Of a stretch of DNA of 64,000 bases, positions 35,371-53,039 are shown piece after piece. The notes beneath the pieces are model-generated. The model was given only the letters and a program-made list of their open reading frames with translations, did not search any database and was not told the DNA's origin. A program made the translations under genes and the position numbers. Positions within the stretch are counted from its first letter, which is position 1; every line of letters starts with the position of its first letter. Source of the DNA: Actinomadura parmotrematis (lineage in GTDB: Bacteria > Actinomycetota > Actinomycetes > Streptosporangiales > Streptosporangiaceae); contig NZ_JAIBOA010000014.1 in NCBI RefSeq assembly GCF_019458805.1, positions 164,678 to 228,677 on the forward strand. The letters are read 5' to 3'.

Positions 35371-35399
35371 TTGCGAGCGGTGTGGCGGTCGGCTACACT
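35371..35399 (+). promoter_or_regulatory. rpoB main promoter P2
   Basis: TTGCGA (35371-35376) and TACACT (35394-35399) are 17 bases apart, a near-consensus principal-sigma promoter. The following leader begins GCCCCTTTGCGCTGCCC, a sequence I recall as conserved after the rpoB promoter in Streptomyces. The 400-bp gap from 35143 holds the mce terminator and the two promoters but no gene. Confidence 0.75.
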
Positions 35400-35543
35400 G
35401 CCCCTTTGCGCTGCCCTCTGACTATCCACGTGTGAGAGCACTCCTGCCCAGGCCCGTTTTGGGGTCGTTTCCGCGGGTCTTGGACGTGGATCGTCTGGCG
35501 TGCGTGTCGTCAGTTACGCCGCGAGCCCTCGGAAGGACCACTC

Positions 35544-39020
<3,477 letters not shown>

Positions 39021-39041
39021 TCCAAAAGGGGATATGCACAA

Positions 39042-42920
<3,879 letters not shown>

Positions 42921-42936
42921 TCACCGAGGTCTGAGG

Positions 42937-42972
42937 AGGGCCCCCGCCGACATCGCGTCGGCGGGGGCCCTT
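42937..42972 (+). terminator. Terminator after rpoC
   Basis: AGGGCCCCCGCCGAC and its complement form a 15-bp stem with a five-base loop followed by TTCCC, 17 bases after the stop codon. Confidence 0.9.
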
Positions 42973-43002
42973 CCCGTTCCCGCCCGGCGCCGCGGGGCCG
43001 GT

Positions 43003-43020
43003 GTCCACCGGTCGGTGGAC
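43003..43020. promoter_or_regulatory. Perfect palindrome, operator-like
   Basis: GTCCACCG and CGGTGGAC are separated by GT, 50 bases upstream of the MMPL remnant. The form is that of a TetR-family operator, but no regulator gene is adjacent. Confidence 0.45.
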
Positions 43021-43070
43021 GGCGGGTTCAGCCGTTCGGGGCTCATGCGGGGGAGGGCGCTCCGACCGGC

Positions 43071-43925
43071 ATGGAGGGCATGACGAACCTCCCTGTACGG
43101 ATGGCGCGGTGGAGCGCCCGTCACCCCTGGCGCGCGATCGCCGCCTGGTTCCTGTTCGTGTTCGTGTGCCTCGGCGCAGGCGTCTCCGCCGGCGGCCACG
43201 CCGCCACGTCGGCCGACTACCGCGTCGGCGAGGCGGGCCGCGCCGAGGCGATGGCCGAGCAGGGAGGGCTGCAACGCAAGCCGTTCGAACGCGTCCTCAT
43301 CACCGCGCCGGACGCGGGCCGGCGGGCCGCGGCCGAGGCGGCCGCGCGCGAGGTGACCGCCCGGATGAAGGGCCTGCCGGAGGTCGAGTCGGTCGCCCCG
43401 CCGGCGCGGTCCGCCGACGGCCGGTCGCTGCGGGTGGACGTGACGCTGCGGGGGCCCGAGCTCGACGGGAAGAAGCACGTCGAGCCGGTGCTCGCGCGGA
43501 CCGCCGCCGTCGCCGGAGCCCATCCGGACCTGCGGATCGACGAGTCGGGCAGCCCGTCCAGCAGCAAGGACGTCCAGGGCCGGCGCGGCGCGGACCTGTC
43601 GCGCACCGAGATGATCGCGCTGCCGGTCACGCTGCTCGTGCTGCTGCTCGTGCCGGTGCTGCTCGCGGCGACCTCGATCGCGGCGGCGATCGGGCTGTCG
43701 ATGCTCGCCTCGCACCTGGTGCCGGACTCCGGGGTCGGCGCCAACGTCATCCTGCTGATCGGCATGGCGGTCGGCGTCGACTACACGCTCTTCTACCTCA
43801 AGCGGGCCCGCGAGGAGCGGGACCGGGCGGGCGGCGCCCTCGACCGGCGGGCCGTCGTCGAGCTCGCCGCGGCTTCCTCTCCCGCCCCGGCCGCTGACGA
43901 CCTAGGGTGGAGGAAGGGGGCTGAC
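43071..43925 (+). pseudogene. MMPL-family transporter remnant, N-terminal third only
   Basis: The frame encodes the start of an MMPL/RND lipid or drug exporter: M-A-R-W-S-A-R-H-P-W-R-A-I-A-A-W-F-L-F-V-F, the first periplasmic loop, and helices up to I-G-M-A-V-G-V-D-Y-T-L-F-Y-L-K-R-A-R-E-E-R. It breaks off right after R-A-V-V-E-L-A-A-A-S (about residue 267-270), where family members continue S-G-R-A-V. The remaining 400 or so residues are missing. The frame runs on without a stop through the upstream region of the next gene and into it. This looks like a deletion that removed the rest of the gene. In-frame ATG codons exist at 43071 and 43080. Confidence 0.8.
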
Positions 43926-44276
43926 ATGCGGAAAGCCGTACTGATCGGAGTGGCCGCCGTCGTCGCGGTGGTGGTGGGCGGGGTCGCGTGGGCGGCGGCC
44001 CCGGGGCCGGGCAAGGCGCAGGTGAGCCAGGAGCAGTACCGGACGCTGGCGGGACAGTGCCGGTACGCCGAGAAGCCGCGGGCGTGCCGGGACGCGGTGG
44101 GGAAGAAGTACCGCGTCGGCAAGGCGGACGCGGAACTGGCCTGCCGCGCCTACGGCGGCGTGACGCTGTGCGGGACGCTCGGCCTGTCCGCCAAGGAGAA
44201 GACGTGCGCGGACAAGGCCGTCCGGGCCGGGATGGCGCGGGCGCGCGCCGAGGCGGAATGCTACCTGTACTCCTGA
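43926..44276 (+). CDS. Small exported cysteine-rich protein, 116 aa
   Basis: The ATG has a very strong binding site, GGAGGAAGGGGG, five bases upstream, and a TAGGGT -10-like hexamer lies just before that. The product has a signal peptide (MRKAVLIGVAAVVAVVVGGVAWA) with a likely cleavage after A-W-A. The mature domain of about 90 residues has six Cys residues that could form three disulfides. No family is recognised. The frame is continuous with the MMPL remnant, so a fused annotation of 401 residues is possible, but the internal start signals argue for a separate gene. Confidence 0.65.
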   Translation: MRKAVLIGVAAVVAVVVGGVAWAAAPGPGKAQVSQEQYRTLAGQCRYAEKPRACRDAVGKKYRVGKADAELACRAYGGVTLCGTLGLSAKEKTCADKAVRAGMARARAEAECYLYS

Positions 44277-44294
44277 CCCGGCCCGGTGAGACTC

Positions 44295-44309
44295 GTCACG
44301 GTGCGTGAC
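44295..44309. repeat. Palindrome GTCACG-GTG-CGTGAC
   Basis: A perfect six-bp inverted repeat lies 20 bases after the small exported protein gene. It could be a regulator site for the downstream gene. The rest of the 327-bp gap (44277-44603) is GC-rich and shows no gene that I can support. Confidence 0.35.
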
Positions 44310-44603
44310 CGGTGACGGGGGTGCGGCGCGGTCGCTGGGTCCTTACCGCCGTACCGGTTCCCGCGCCTCGGAGGGCCGCCGGAACCCGGTGCCGGGACCG
44401 GGCGTCTACAGAAGAGGTGATTTGCGATACCGAGTCCGATCGGGGCAGGCTGGAGCCCGGAACTCCACTGGGATGGCCACGCCGTTTCGGGGGAGGATCG
44501 GCGGTACGGCCCGGAGGACGTGTGACACGCCGCACGCTTCCGGGTGAACGGGAGAAGGCCTGGACGCCCGATGTCCGGGACGACGGCGTCGAAGGAGCCC
44601 ACG

Positions 44604-46205
44604 ATGACCGAGAATGACGGCGCGCAGGGTCCGCAGTGGCCGTCGCCCGATGACGACGGCGCCAAGGACGCGCCCGCCGAGGAGCGCGGGCAGCAGCCGC
44701 CCGGTCGCCCCCTGGGCGACCGCACGGTGGTGTTCGGCGCGCCGCAGCTCGGCGGCCGGCCCGGCCAGCAGCCGCCCGCGCCCCCGCAGCAGGAGGAGCG
44801 GTCCGGCGGGCAGGGCGAGCAGCAGCCCTGGCAGCAGACGCAGCCGTCGCAGCAGCCGGAGGAGCGGCCCGCGCCGCCGGCCGCCCCGCCGACGATGATC
44901 GAGCAGCCGATCGGCTCGCTCGGCCAGGAGCAGCCCGCCGCGCCGCCCTACCCGCAGCAGCCGTACGAGCAGCAGGGGCAGCACGCTCCCCAGCAGGAGC
45001 AGTACGGCCAGCAGGGTTACGGGCAGCAGCAGTACGGCCAGCAGCCTCCGCAGCAGCAGTACGGGCAGCAGCCCTACGAGCAGCAGCAGCAGTACGGGCA
45101 GCAGGGTTACGGGCAGCAGAGTCCCTACGACCAGCCCGGCTACGGCCAGGTCCCGCCCTCGCCCTACGGGCAGCAGGGCGACCAGCAGCAGTACGGCCAG
45201 GCCCAGCAGGGCCGGCAGCAGTACGGGCAGCCCGAGCAGCCGTACGGGCAGCAGCCCGAGCAGCAGCCGTCCTACGGGCAGCAGCCGCCGGCGGGTGACG
45301 CCGGCAACAACGAGCGCACGATGATCGTCCCCGGTCCCGGCCAGGAGGAGAAGCCGCGCCCGGCCGTGGACGACCAGGCGACGCTGCACTGGTCGCCCGG
45401 CACGGACGTGCCGGTCGCCTCCGGGCCCGAGCGCAAGCAGCCCGAGCCCTGGCAGGCGCCGAACCCGCCCGAGACGCCCGAACCGTGGTCGACCCCGGCG
45501 CAGGACCAGGGCGGCGACCACGAGCGCACCGTCACGGTCTCGCAGTCCGAGGCCGGCGGCTACCGGTCGCAGGACCCGCCCGCGTTCGGCGGCGCCGTGC
45601 CGCAGGCCGAGGACGCGCAGCCGACGCAGGCGTTCGACCCGTCGGCCCAGGCCCAGGGCAAGCACTCCGCGCAGGGCGTCCAGGGCGACCAGACGCGCCT
45701 GGACGTCGGCCAGCAGCAGTGGCAGGCCCCCGACCAGCAGGCGCAGAACCCGTACGGGCAGCAGGGCCAGAACCCCTACGGCCAGCAGGAGCAGTACGGC
45801 CAGCAGGGTCAGGGCCAGCAGCAGTACGGCCAGCAGCCGTACGGGCAGCAGGGCTTCGGCCAGCAGGGCGACCAGCAGCAGCAGTACGGCCAGGCCCAGC
45901 AGGGTTACGGGCAGCAGCAGTACGGCGGCCAGGACCAGCAGGGCCAGAACCCCTACGGCCAGCAGGGCCAGCACGGCCAGCAGCAGTACGGCCAGCAGCA
46001 GGGCTACGGGCAGCAGGGCGACCAGCAGCACTACGGCCAGGGCCAGCAGGGCCCGTACGGGCAGCAGCCCCAGCAGTACGGCGGCGCCTACAGCGCCGGC
46101 GGCGAGGGCGGCAAGGAGAAGGGCGGCAAGAACCTGGTCCTCATCACCGGGATCGTCGTCGCGGTCGTGGTGATCCTGGTGGTGCTCGCCGTTCTCTTCA
46201 TGTAG
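44604..46205 (+). CDS. Tail-anchored low-complexity protein with YGQQ repeats, 533 aa
   Basis: The protein is almost wholly low-complexity. Two blocks, about residues 132-223 and 382-492, are built of Y-G-Q-Q repeats. I count about 19 exact copies plus variants such as Y-G-Q-A, Y-G-Q-P and F-G-Q-Q. A linker of about 150 residues is rich in Pro, Glu and Asp. A hydrophobic segment at about 509-533 forms the extreme C terminus and should anchor the protein with its body in the cytoplasm. The composition is like prion-like domains that phase-separate. Short R-T-V/M-x-V/F motifs (DRTVVFG, ERTMIVPG, ERTVTVS) could be Ser/Thr kinase sites. GAAGGAG precedes the ATG. Function unknown. Confidence 0.85.
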   Translation: MTENDGAQGPQWPSPDDDGAKDAPAEERGQQPPGRPLGDRTVVFGAPQLGGRPGQQPPAPPQQEERSGGQGEQQPWQQTQPSQQPEERPAPPAAPPTMIEQPIGSLGQEQPAAPPYPQQPYEQQGQHAPQQEQYGQQGYGQQQYGQQPPQQQYGQQPYEQQQQYGQQGYGQQSPYDQPGYGQVPPSPYGQQGDQQQYGQAQQGRQQYGQPEQPYGQQPEQQPSYGQQPPAGDAGNNERTMIVPGPGQEEKPRPAVDDQATLHWSPGTDVPVASGPERKQPEPWQAPNPPETPEPWSTPAQDQGGDHERTVTVSQSEAGGYRSQDPPAFGGAVPQAEDAQPTQAFDPSAQAQGKHSAQGVQGDQTRLDVGQQQWQAPDQQAQNPYGQQGQNPYGQQEQYGQQGQGQQQYGQQPYGQQGFGQQGDQQQQYGQAQQGYGQQQYGGQDQQGQNPYGQQGQHGQQQYGQQQGYGQQGDQQHYGQGQQGPYGQQPQQYGGAYSAGGEGGKEKGGKNLVLITGIVVAVVVILVVLAVLFM

Positions 46206-46279
46206 CGGGCACGGCATGTAAACGGCGCGCCACGGCCCGTCCTGCGGAAGTCCCCCCGCGGGGCCCGCCGATACGGGAG

Positions 46280-46325
46280 AATGCCGGTGGGTGTTCCGTC
46301 GCGAGACGGAATATCCGCCGGCATT
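46280..46325 (+). terminator. Interrupted hairpin terminator after the YGQQ gene
   Basis: AATGCCGG pairs with CCGGCATT and, inside, TTCCGTC pairs with GACGGAA around GCGA. The element lies 75 bases after the stop codon. Confidence 0.65.
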
Positions 46326-46413
46326 CCGTCGTTACGGGTCATGGGAACATGGCCCGCGAGGGTGATCCAGGGCTTGCGCCGGAGGGGGCCCGCGCGGTAG
46401 TGCGGTGCTCGCT

Positions 46414-46442
46414 TTGACCTTTGGCGTAGGGCTCGGTAATCT
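46414..46442 (+). promoter_or_regulatory. Promoter of the rpsL operon
   Basis: TTGACC (46414-46419) and TAATCT (46437-46442) are 17 bases apart, close to consensus. The leader before rpsL is about 275 bases long, GC-rich and probably structured, with no gene. Confidence 0.8.
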
Positions 46443-46726
46443 CTCTCCTTGTGCCCGTCCTGTACGGGCCGCTCTGCGTGCGCTCTGGCCGAACCCTCTG
46501 GTAGGGGGCCGGCGCCGCAATCACTCCCCGGCTTGATCTGGCCCTTTTGCGGGCTGGGCGGTCTGTGTCGCTCCCCGAGTGGACGACACGCCCGACCGCG
46601 TGGGTCGGAGAGGTCGGGAAACCGGCAGGTCACAGCCTCCCATGAGGTGGTGATGACGGGTCCCACGCAGGTGGAACCCAGGCAGAACAAGACTTACCGG
46701 CTCGGTATGAGGAAGACGGAGACGCG

Positions 46727-47098
46727 GTGCCCACGATCCAGCAGCTGGTCCGAAAGGGCCGCCAGGACAAGGTGACCAAGAACAAGACGCCTGCGCTGAA
46801 GGGCAGCCCCCAGCGCCGGGGTGTCTGCACGCGCGTCTACACGACGACGCCCAAGAAGCCGAACTCCGCGCTTCGCAAGGTCGCTCGTGTCCGGCTGACC
46901 AGCGGGATCGAGGTCACGGCCTACATCCCCGGCGTCGGACACAACCTGCAGGAGCACAGCATCGTGCTCGTGCGCGGCGGCCGAGTGAAGGACCTCCCGG
47001 GCGTTCGGTACAAGATCATCCGCGGCTCGCTCGACACCCAGGGTGTCCGCAACCGCAAGCAGGCGCGCAGCCGCTACGGCGCGAAGAAGGAGAAGTAA
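46727..47098 (+). CDS. rpsL: 30S ribosomal protein S12
   Basis: The 123-residue S12 has T-P-K-K-P-N-S-A-L-R-K, and Lys43 and Lys88 (V-K-D-L-P-G-V), the positions altered in streptomycin-resistant strains, are both wild type. It lies at the decoding centre. It starts at GTG. Its TAA overlaps the ATG of rpsG by one base. Confidence 0.98.
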   Translation: MPTIQQLVRKGRQDKVTKNKTPALKGSPQRRGVCTRVYTTTPKKPNSALRKVARVRLTSGIEVTAYIPGVGHNLQEHSIVLVRGGRVKDLPGVRYKIIRGSLDTQGVRNRKQARSRYGAKKEK

Positions 47099-47568
47099 TG
47101 CCGCGCAAGGGACCCGCTGGCAAGCGCCAGCTGATCGCGGACCCGGTGTACAACTCGCCGCTGGTGACTGCGCTGATCAACAAGATCCTCCTGGACGGCA
47201 AGCGCTCCATCGCGCAGTCCATCGTGTACGACGCCCTCGAGGGCGCCCGCGAGAAGACCGGCAACGACCCGGTCGTCACGCTGAAGCGCGCGCTCGACAA
47301 CGTCAAGCCGACCCTGGAGGTCCGCAGCCGCCGCGTCGGTGGCGCGACCTACCAGGTCCCGGTGGAGGTGCGGCCGGCGCGCAGCACCACCCTCGCCCTC
47401 CGCTGGCTCGTGGTGTACGCCCGCCAGCGCCGCGAGAAGACCATGACCGAGCGCCTCATGAACGAGCTGCTCGACGCCAGCAACGGCCTCGGCGCATCCG
47501 TCAAGAAGCGCGAGGACACGCACAAGATGGCGGAGTCCAACAAGGCCTTCGCCCACTACCGCTGGTAA
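47098..47568 (+). CDS. rpsG: 30S ribosomal protein S7
   Basis: The 156-residue S7 is full length. It begins M-P-R-K-G-P-A and contains the 16S-binding G-A-T-Y-Q-V-P-V-E-V hairpin. It nucleates assembly of the 30S head and in other bacteria represses its own operon. It is coupled to rpsL by a TAATG overlap. Confidence 0.98.
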   Translation: MPRKGPAGKRQLIADPVYNSPLVTALINKILLDGKRSIAQSIVYDALEGAREKTGNDPVVTLKRALDNVKPTLEVRSRRVGGATYQVPVEVRPARSTTLALRWLVVYARQRREKTMTERLMNELLDASNGLGASVKKREDTHKMAESNKAFAHYRW

Positions 47569-47610
47569 CCCGGCGGATCGACGAACGACGAGAGACGACG
47601 CGAGGACACA

Positions 47611-49722
<2,112 letters not shown>

Positions 49723-49779
49723 CGCCGGCCTGCCCGACCTTCCAGGTCACCTGACGTACATCGAAGCGGTCGGCACGCC

Positions 49780-49801
49780 GGCCGAGGATCGCAACAAGGA
49801 G
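49780..49801 (+). repeat. 22-base leader element, copy 1 (before tuf)
   Basis: The 22 bases before tuf that begin GGCCGAGGATCGCAAC and end in AAGGAG are identical to the bases before the S14 gene at 57812. The element contains the ribosome binding site. Confidence 0.9.
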
Positions 49802-49806
49802 CAACA

Positions 49807-51000
49807 GTGGCGAAGGCCAAGTTCGAGCGGACCAAGCCGCACGTGAACATCGGCACCATCGGGCACATCGACCACGGTAAGACCACCCTTACCGCGGCGA
49901 TCACCAAGGTGCTGCACGACGCGTACCCGGACATCAACCCCTTCACGCCGTTCGAGGACATCGACAAGGCGCCGGAGGAGCGCGAGCGCGGTATCACCAT
50001 CTCCATCGCGCACGTCGAGTACCAGACCGAGTCGCGTCACTACGCCCACGTGGACTGCCCGGGCCACGCGGACTACATCAAGAACATGATCACCGGTGCC
50101 GCCCAGATGGACGGCGCGATCCTGGTCGTGGCCGCCACCGACGGCCCGATGCCGCAGACCAAGGAGCACGTGCTCCTGGCCCGCCAGGTCGGCGTGCCCT
50201 ACATCGTCGTCGCGCTGAACAAGTGCGACATGGTGGACGACGAGGAGATCCTGGAGCTCGTCGAGCTCGAGGTCCGCGAGCTGCTCTCCGAGTACGAGTT
50301 CCCCGGCGACGACGTCCCGGTCGTCCGCGTCTCCGCCTTCCAGGCGCTGCAGGGCGACGAGAAGTGGGGCCAGTCCATCCTGGAGCTCATGGCCGCCGTG
50401 GACGAGAACGTCCCCGAGCCGGTCCGCGACACCGACAAGCCCTTCCTGATGCCGGTCGAGGACGTCTTCTCGATCACCGGTCGCGGCACCGTCGTGACCG
50501 GCCGCATCGAGCGCGGCGTGGTCAACGTCAACGAGGAAGTCGAGATCATCGGCATCAAGGACACGGCGACCAAGACCACGGTCACCGGTGTCGAGATGTT
50601 CCGCAAGCTCCTCGACCAGGGCCAGGCGGGCGACAACGTCGGCCTCCTGCTCCGCGGCATCAAGCGCGAGGACGTCGAGCGCGGCCAGTGCATCATCAAG
50701 CCGGGCACCAACACCCCGCACACCGAGTTCGAGGCGCAGGTCTACATCCTGTCCAAGGACGAGGGCGGCCGGCACACGCCGTTCTTCAACAACTACCGCC
50801 CGCAGTTCTACTTCCGGACCACGGACGTGACCGGCGTGGTGAACCTCCCCGAGGGCACCGAGATGGTCATGCCGGGCGACAACACCGAGATGCGCGTCGA
50901 GCTGATCCAGCCCATCGCCATGGAGGACGGTCTGAAGTTCGCCATCCGCGAGGGTGGCCGGACGGTCGGCGCGGGTCGCGTCACCAAGATCCTCAAGTAG
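49807..51000 (+). CDS. tuf: Translation elongation factor Tu
   Basis: The 397-residue GTPase has the P loop G-H-I-D-H-G-K-T-T, D-C-P-G-H-A-D-Y, and N-K-C-D, then domains II and III ending G-A-G-R-V-T-K-I-L-K. It delivers aminoacyl-tRNA to the ribosome. It starts at GTG with AAGGAG upstream. It is the fourth gene of the rpsL-rpsG-fusA-tuf group. Confidence 0.98.
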   Translation: MAKAKFERTKPHVNIGTIGHIDHGKTTLTAAITKVLHDAYPDINPFTPFEDIDKAPEERERGITISIAHVEYQTESRHYAHVDCPGHADYIKNMITGAAQMDGAILVVAATDGPMPQTKEHVLLARQVGVPYIVVALNKCDMVDDEEILELVELEVRELLSEYEFPGDDVPVVRVSAFQALQGDEKWGQSILELMAAVDENVPEPVRDTDKPFLMPVEDVFSITGRGTVVTGRIERGVVNVNEEVEIIGIKDTATKTTVTGVEMFRKLLDQGQAGDNVGLLLRGIKREDVERGQCIIKPGTNTPHTEFEAQVYILSKDEGGRHTPFFNNYRPQFYFRTTDVTGVVNLPEGTEMVMPGDNTEMRVELIQPIAMEDGLKFAIREGGRTVGAGRVTKILK

Positions 51001-51015
51001 CACCCCTCCTCGGGC

Positions 51016-51055
51016 GGGGCGGCCAAGCACTGCCAGCGAGCACCTTGGCCGCCCC
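51016..51055 (+). terminator. Terminator after tuf
   Basis: GGGGCGGCCAAG and CTTGGCCGCCCC form a perfect 12-bp stem with a 16-base loop, followed by GTTCC. It ends the str-type operon before rpsJ. Confidence 0.8.
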
Positions 51056-51111
51056 GTTCCGAGACCAGATCAGTAACAGCGGCACTACCAGCAAAGGACA
51101 CCGAGGCCACC

Positions 51112-51420
51112 ATGGCGGGACAGAAGATCCGCATCCGGCTCAAGGCCTACGACCACGAGGTCATCGACACCTCCGCGAAGAAGATCGTTGAGACGGTGAC
51201 GCGGACGGGCGCCAAGGTCGCGGGCCCGGTGCCGCTGCCGACCGAGAAGAACGTGTACTGCGTCATCCGCTCGCCGCACAAGTACAAGGACAGCCGCGAG
51301 CACTTCGAGATGCGCACGCACAAGCGCCTCATCGACATCATCGACCCGACGCCGAAGACCGTCGACTCGCTGATGCGGCTCGACCTTCCGGCCGGCGTTG
51401 ACATCGAGATCAAGCTCTAA
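51112..51420 (+). CDS. rpsJ: 30S ribosomal protein S10
   Basis: The 102-residue S10 (I-R-I-R-L-K-A-Y-D-H, H-F-E-M-R-T-H-K-R-L) is complete. It also acts as NusE in antitermination complexes with NusB and NusG. It is the first gene of the S10-spc cluster and starts 57 bases after the tuf terminator. AAAGGA lies upstream of the ATG with a spacing of about 14 bases. Confidence 0.98.
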   Translation: MAGQKIRIRLKAYDHEVIDTSAKKIVETVTRTGAKVAGPVPLPTEKNVYCVIRSPHKYKDSREHFEMRTHKRLIDIIDPTPKTVDSLMRLDLPAGVDIEIKL

Positions 51421-51434
51421 GGGACGCATCCGAC

Positions 51435-52085
51435 ATGAGTACGCAGAGGAAGGGCGTCCTGGGCGAGAAGCTCGGCATGACCCAGGTCTTCGACGATGAG
51501 GGCCGGATCGTTCCGGTGACCGTCGTCCAGGCCGGGCCGTGTGTCGTCACCCAGCTCCGCTCCCAGGAGACCGACGGCTACACCGCCGTCCAGATCGGCT
51601 ACGGCCAGATCGACCCGCGCAAGGTGAACAAGCCGGAGTCCGGCCACTTCGCCAAGGCGGGCGTCACGCCGCGCCGGTACCTGGTCGAGCTCCGCGCCGA
51701 CGACACCACCGGGTACGAACTCGGCCAGGAGATCACCGTCGAGGTGTTCGCGGCCGGCCAGAAGATCGACGTGACCGGCACCAGCAAGGGCAAGGGCACC
51801 GCCGGTGTCATGAAGCGCCACGGCTTCAAGGGCCTCAGCGCCTCCCACGGCACCCAGCGCAAGCACCGCTCGCCGGGCTCGATCGGCGGCTGCGCGACCC
51901 CCGGTCGCGTGTTCAAGGGCCTGCGCATGGCCGGCCGCCACGGCAACGCCCGCACCACCGTGCAGAACCTGACGGTGCACGCCATCGACACCGACAAGAA
52001 CCTGCTCCTGATCAAGGGCGCGGTTCCCGGTCCGAACGGCGGCGTCGTCCTCGTCCGCGACGCAGTGAAGGGGACGGGCAAGTGA
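51435..52085 (+). CDS. rplC: 50S ribosomal protein L3
   Basis: The 216-residue L3 begins G-V-L-G-E-K-L-G-M-T-Q-V-F and has the long loop F-K-G-L-S-A-S-H-G-T that reaches the peptidyl transferase centre. It is an early 23S assembly protein. The stop overlaps the start of rplD (GTGA). Confidence 0.98.
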   Translation: MSTQRKGVLGEKLGMTQVFDDEGRIVPVTVVQAGPCVVTQLRSQETDGYTAVQIGYGQIDPRKVNKPESGHFAKAGVTPRRYLVELRADDTTGYELGQEITVEVFAAGQKIDVTGTSKGKGTAGVMKRHGFKGLSASHGTQRKHRSPGSIGGCATPGRVFKGLRMAGRHGNARTTVQNLTVHAIDTDKNLLLIKGAVPGPNGGVVLVRDAVKGTGK

Positions 52086-52684
52086 CCTCCAAGCTCGACA
52101 TCGACCTGCCCGCCGAGATCTTCGACGCGAAGACCAGCGTGCCGCTGATCCACCAGGTCGTGGTGGCGCAGCAGGCCGCGGCGCGCCAGGGCACGCACTC
52201 CGCCAAGACGCGGGGCGAGGTGTCCGGCGGTGGCAAGAAGCCCTACCGCCAGAAGGGCACCGGTCGCGCCCGCCAGGGCTCGACCCGCGCCCCGCAGTTC
52301 GCCGGCGGTGGCACCGTGCACGGCCCGCAGCCGCGGGACTACACGCAGAAGACGCCGAAGAAGATGAAGGCGGCCGCCCTCCGCGGCGCCCTGTCCGACC
52401 GCGCCCGGTTCGGCCGGGTGCACGTCGTGGACGGCCTGATCGACGGCGACACCCCGAAGACGAAGACGGCGCTGGCCGCGCTGCGCGGCATCACCGAGGC
52501 GCGCCGCGTCCTGCTGGTCCTGGACCGCGAGGACGAGGTCACCTGGCGCAGCCTGCGCAACGAGGCCAGCGTGCACGTCATCGTCTCCGACCAGCTCAAC
52601 ACCTACGACGTGCTGGTGAACGACGACGTGGTCTTCACGCAGAAGGCCTACGACGAGTTCGTCGCGCGCGCGAAGAAGAAGTGA
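52082..52684 (+). CDS. rplD: 50S ribosomal protein L4
   Basis: The 200-residue L4 has the exit-tunnel loop K-P-Y-R-Q-K-G-T-G-R-A-R-Q-G-S, close to the macrolide site. The GTG at 52082 overlaps the rplC stop and was chosen over longer in-frame starts that lie inside rplC. In other bacteria L4 autoregulates the S10 operon. Confidence 0.97.
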   Translation: MTSKLDIDLPAEIFDAKTSVPLIHQVVVAQQAAARQGTHSAKTRGEVSGGGKKPYRQKGTGRARQGSTRAPQFAGGGTVHGPQPRDYTQKTPKKMKAAALRGALSDRARFGRVHVVDGLIDGDTPKTKTALAALRGITEARRVLLVLDREDEVTWRSLRNEASVHVIVSDQLNTYDVLVNDDVVFTQKAYDEFVARAKKK

Positions 52685-52696
52685 GGAGGGACAGTA

Positions 52697-52999
52697 ATGG
52701 CTAGGATCGCTGACCCCCGTGACATCATCCTCGCGCCGGTCGTCTCGGAGAAGAGCTACGGGCTGCTGGACGAGGGCAAGTACACCTTCCTCGTCCGCAC
52801 CGACGCCAACAAGACCCAGATCAAGCAGGCGGTCGAGTCGGTGTTCGGGGTGAAGGTGGCGAACGTCAACACCATCAACCGGCCCGGCAAGCGCAAGCGC
52901 ACGCGCTTCGGCTACGGCAAGCGCAAGGACACCAAGCGCGCGATCGTCAGCCTGGCCGAGGGCGAGTCGCCGATCGACATCTTCGGCAACCAGGGCTGA
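52697..52999 (+). CDS. rplW: 50S ribosomal protein L23
   Basis: The 100-residue L23 has the conserved P-V-V-S-E-K-S-Y start of the fold and the extended loop N-R-P-G-K-R-K-R-T-R-F-G-Y. It sits at the tunnel exit and docks trigger factor and SRP. GAGGAGGGA precedes the ATG. Confidence 0.97.
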   Translation: MARIADPRDIILAPVVSEKSYGLLDEGKYTFLVRTDANKTQIKQAVESVFGVKVANVNTINRPGKRKRTRFGYGKRKDTKRAIVSLAEGESPIDIFGNQG

Positions 53000-53039
53000 C
53001 GCCCGGCTGACCGGAGCAGACAAGGGATGAACGAATAAG

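Noticed and set aside
43071..44276. A genuine 401-residue fusion protein
   Set aside because: A strong binding site, a -10-like hexamer and a complete signal peptide at 43926 mark a separate gene, and the MMPL part lacks two thirds of its family length.
44406..46217. A 603-codon reverse-strand frame opposite the YGQQ gene, rich in Leu and Val
   Set aside because: It is the exact antisense of CAG/GGC/TAC repeats and has no binding site. The forward protein has a good binding site, a sensible acidic start and a membrane anchor.
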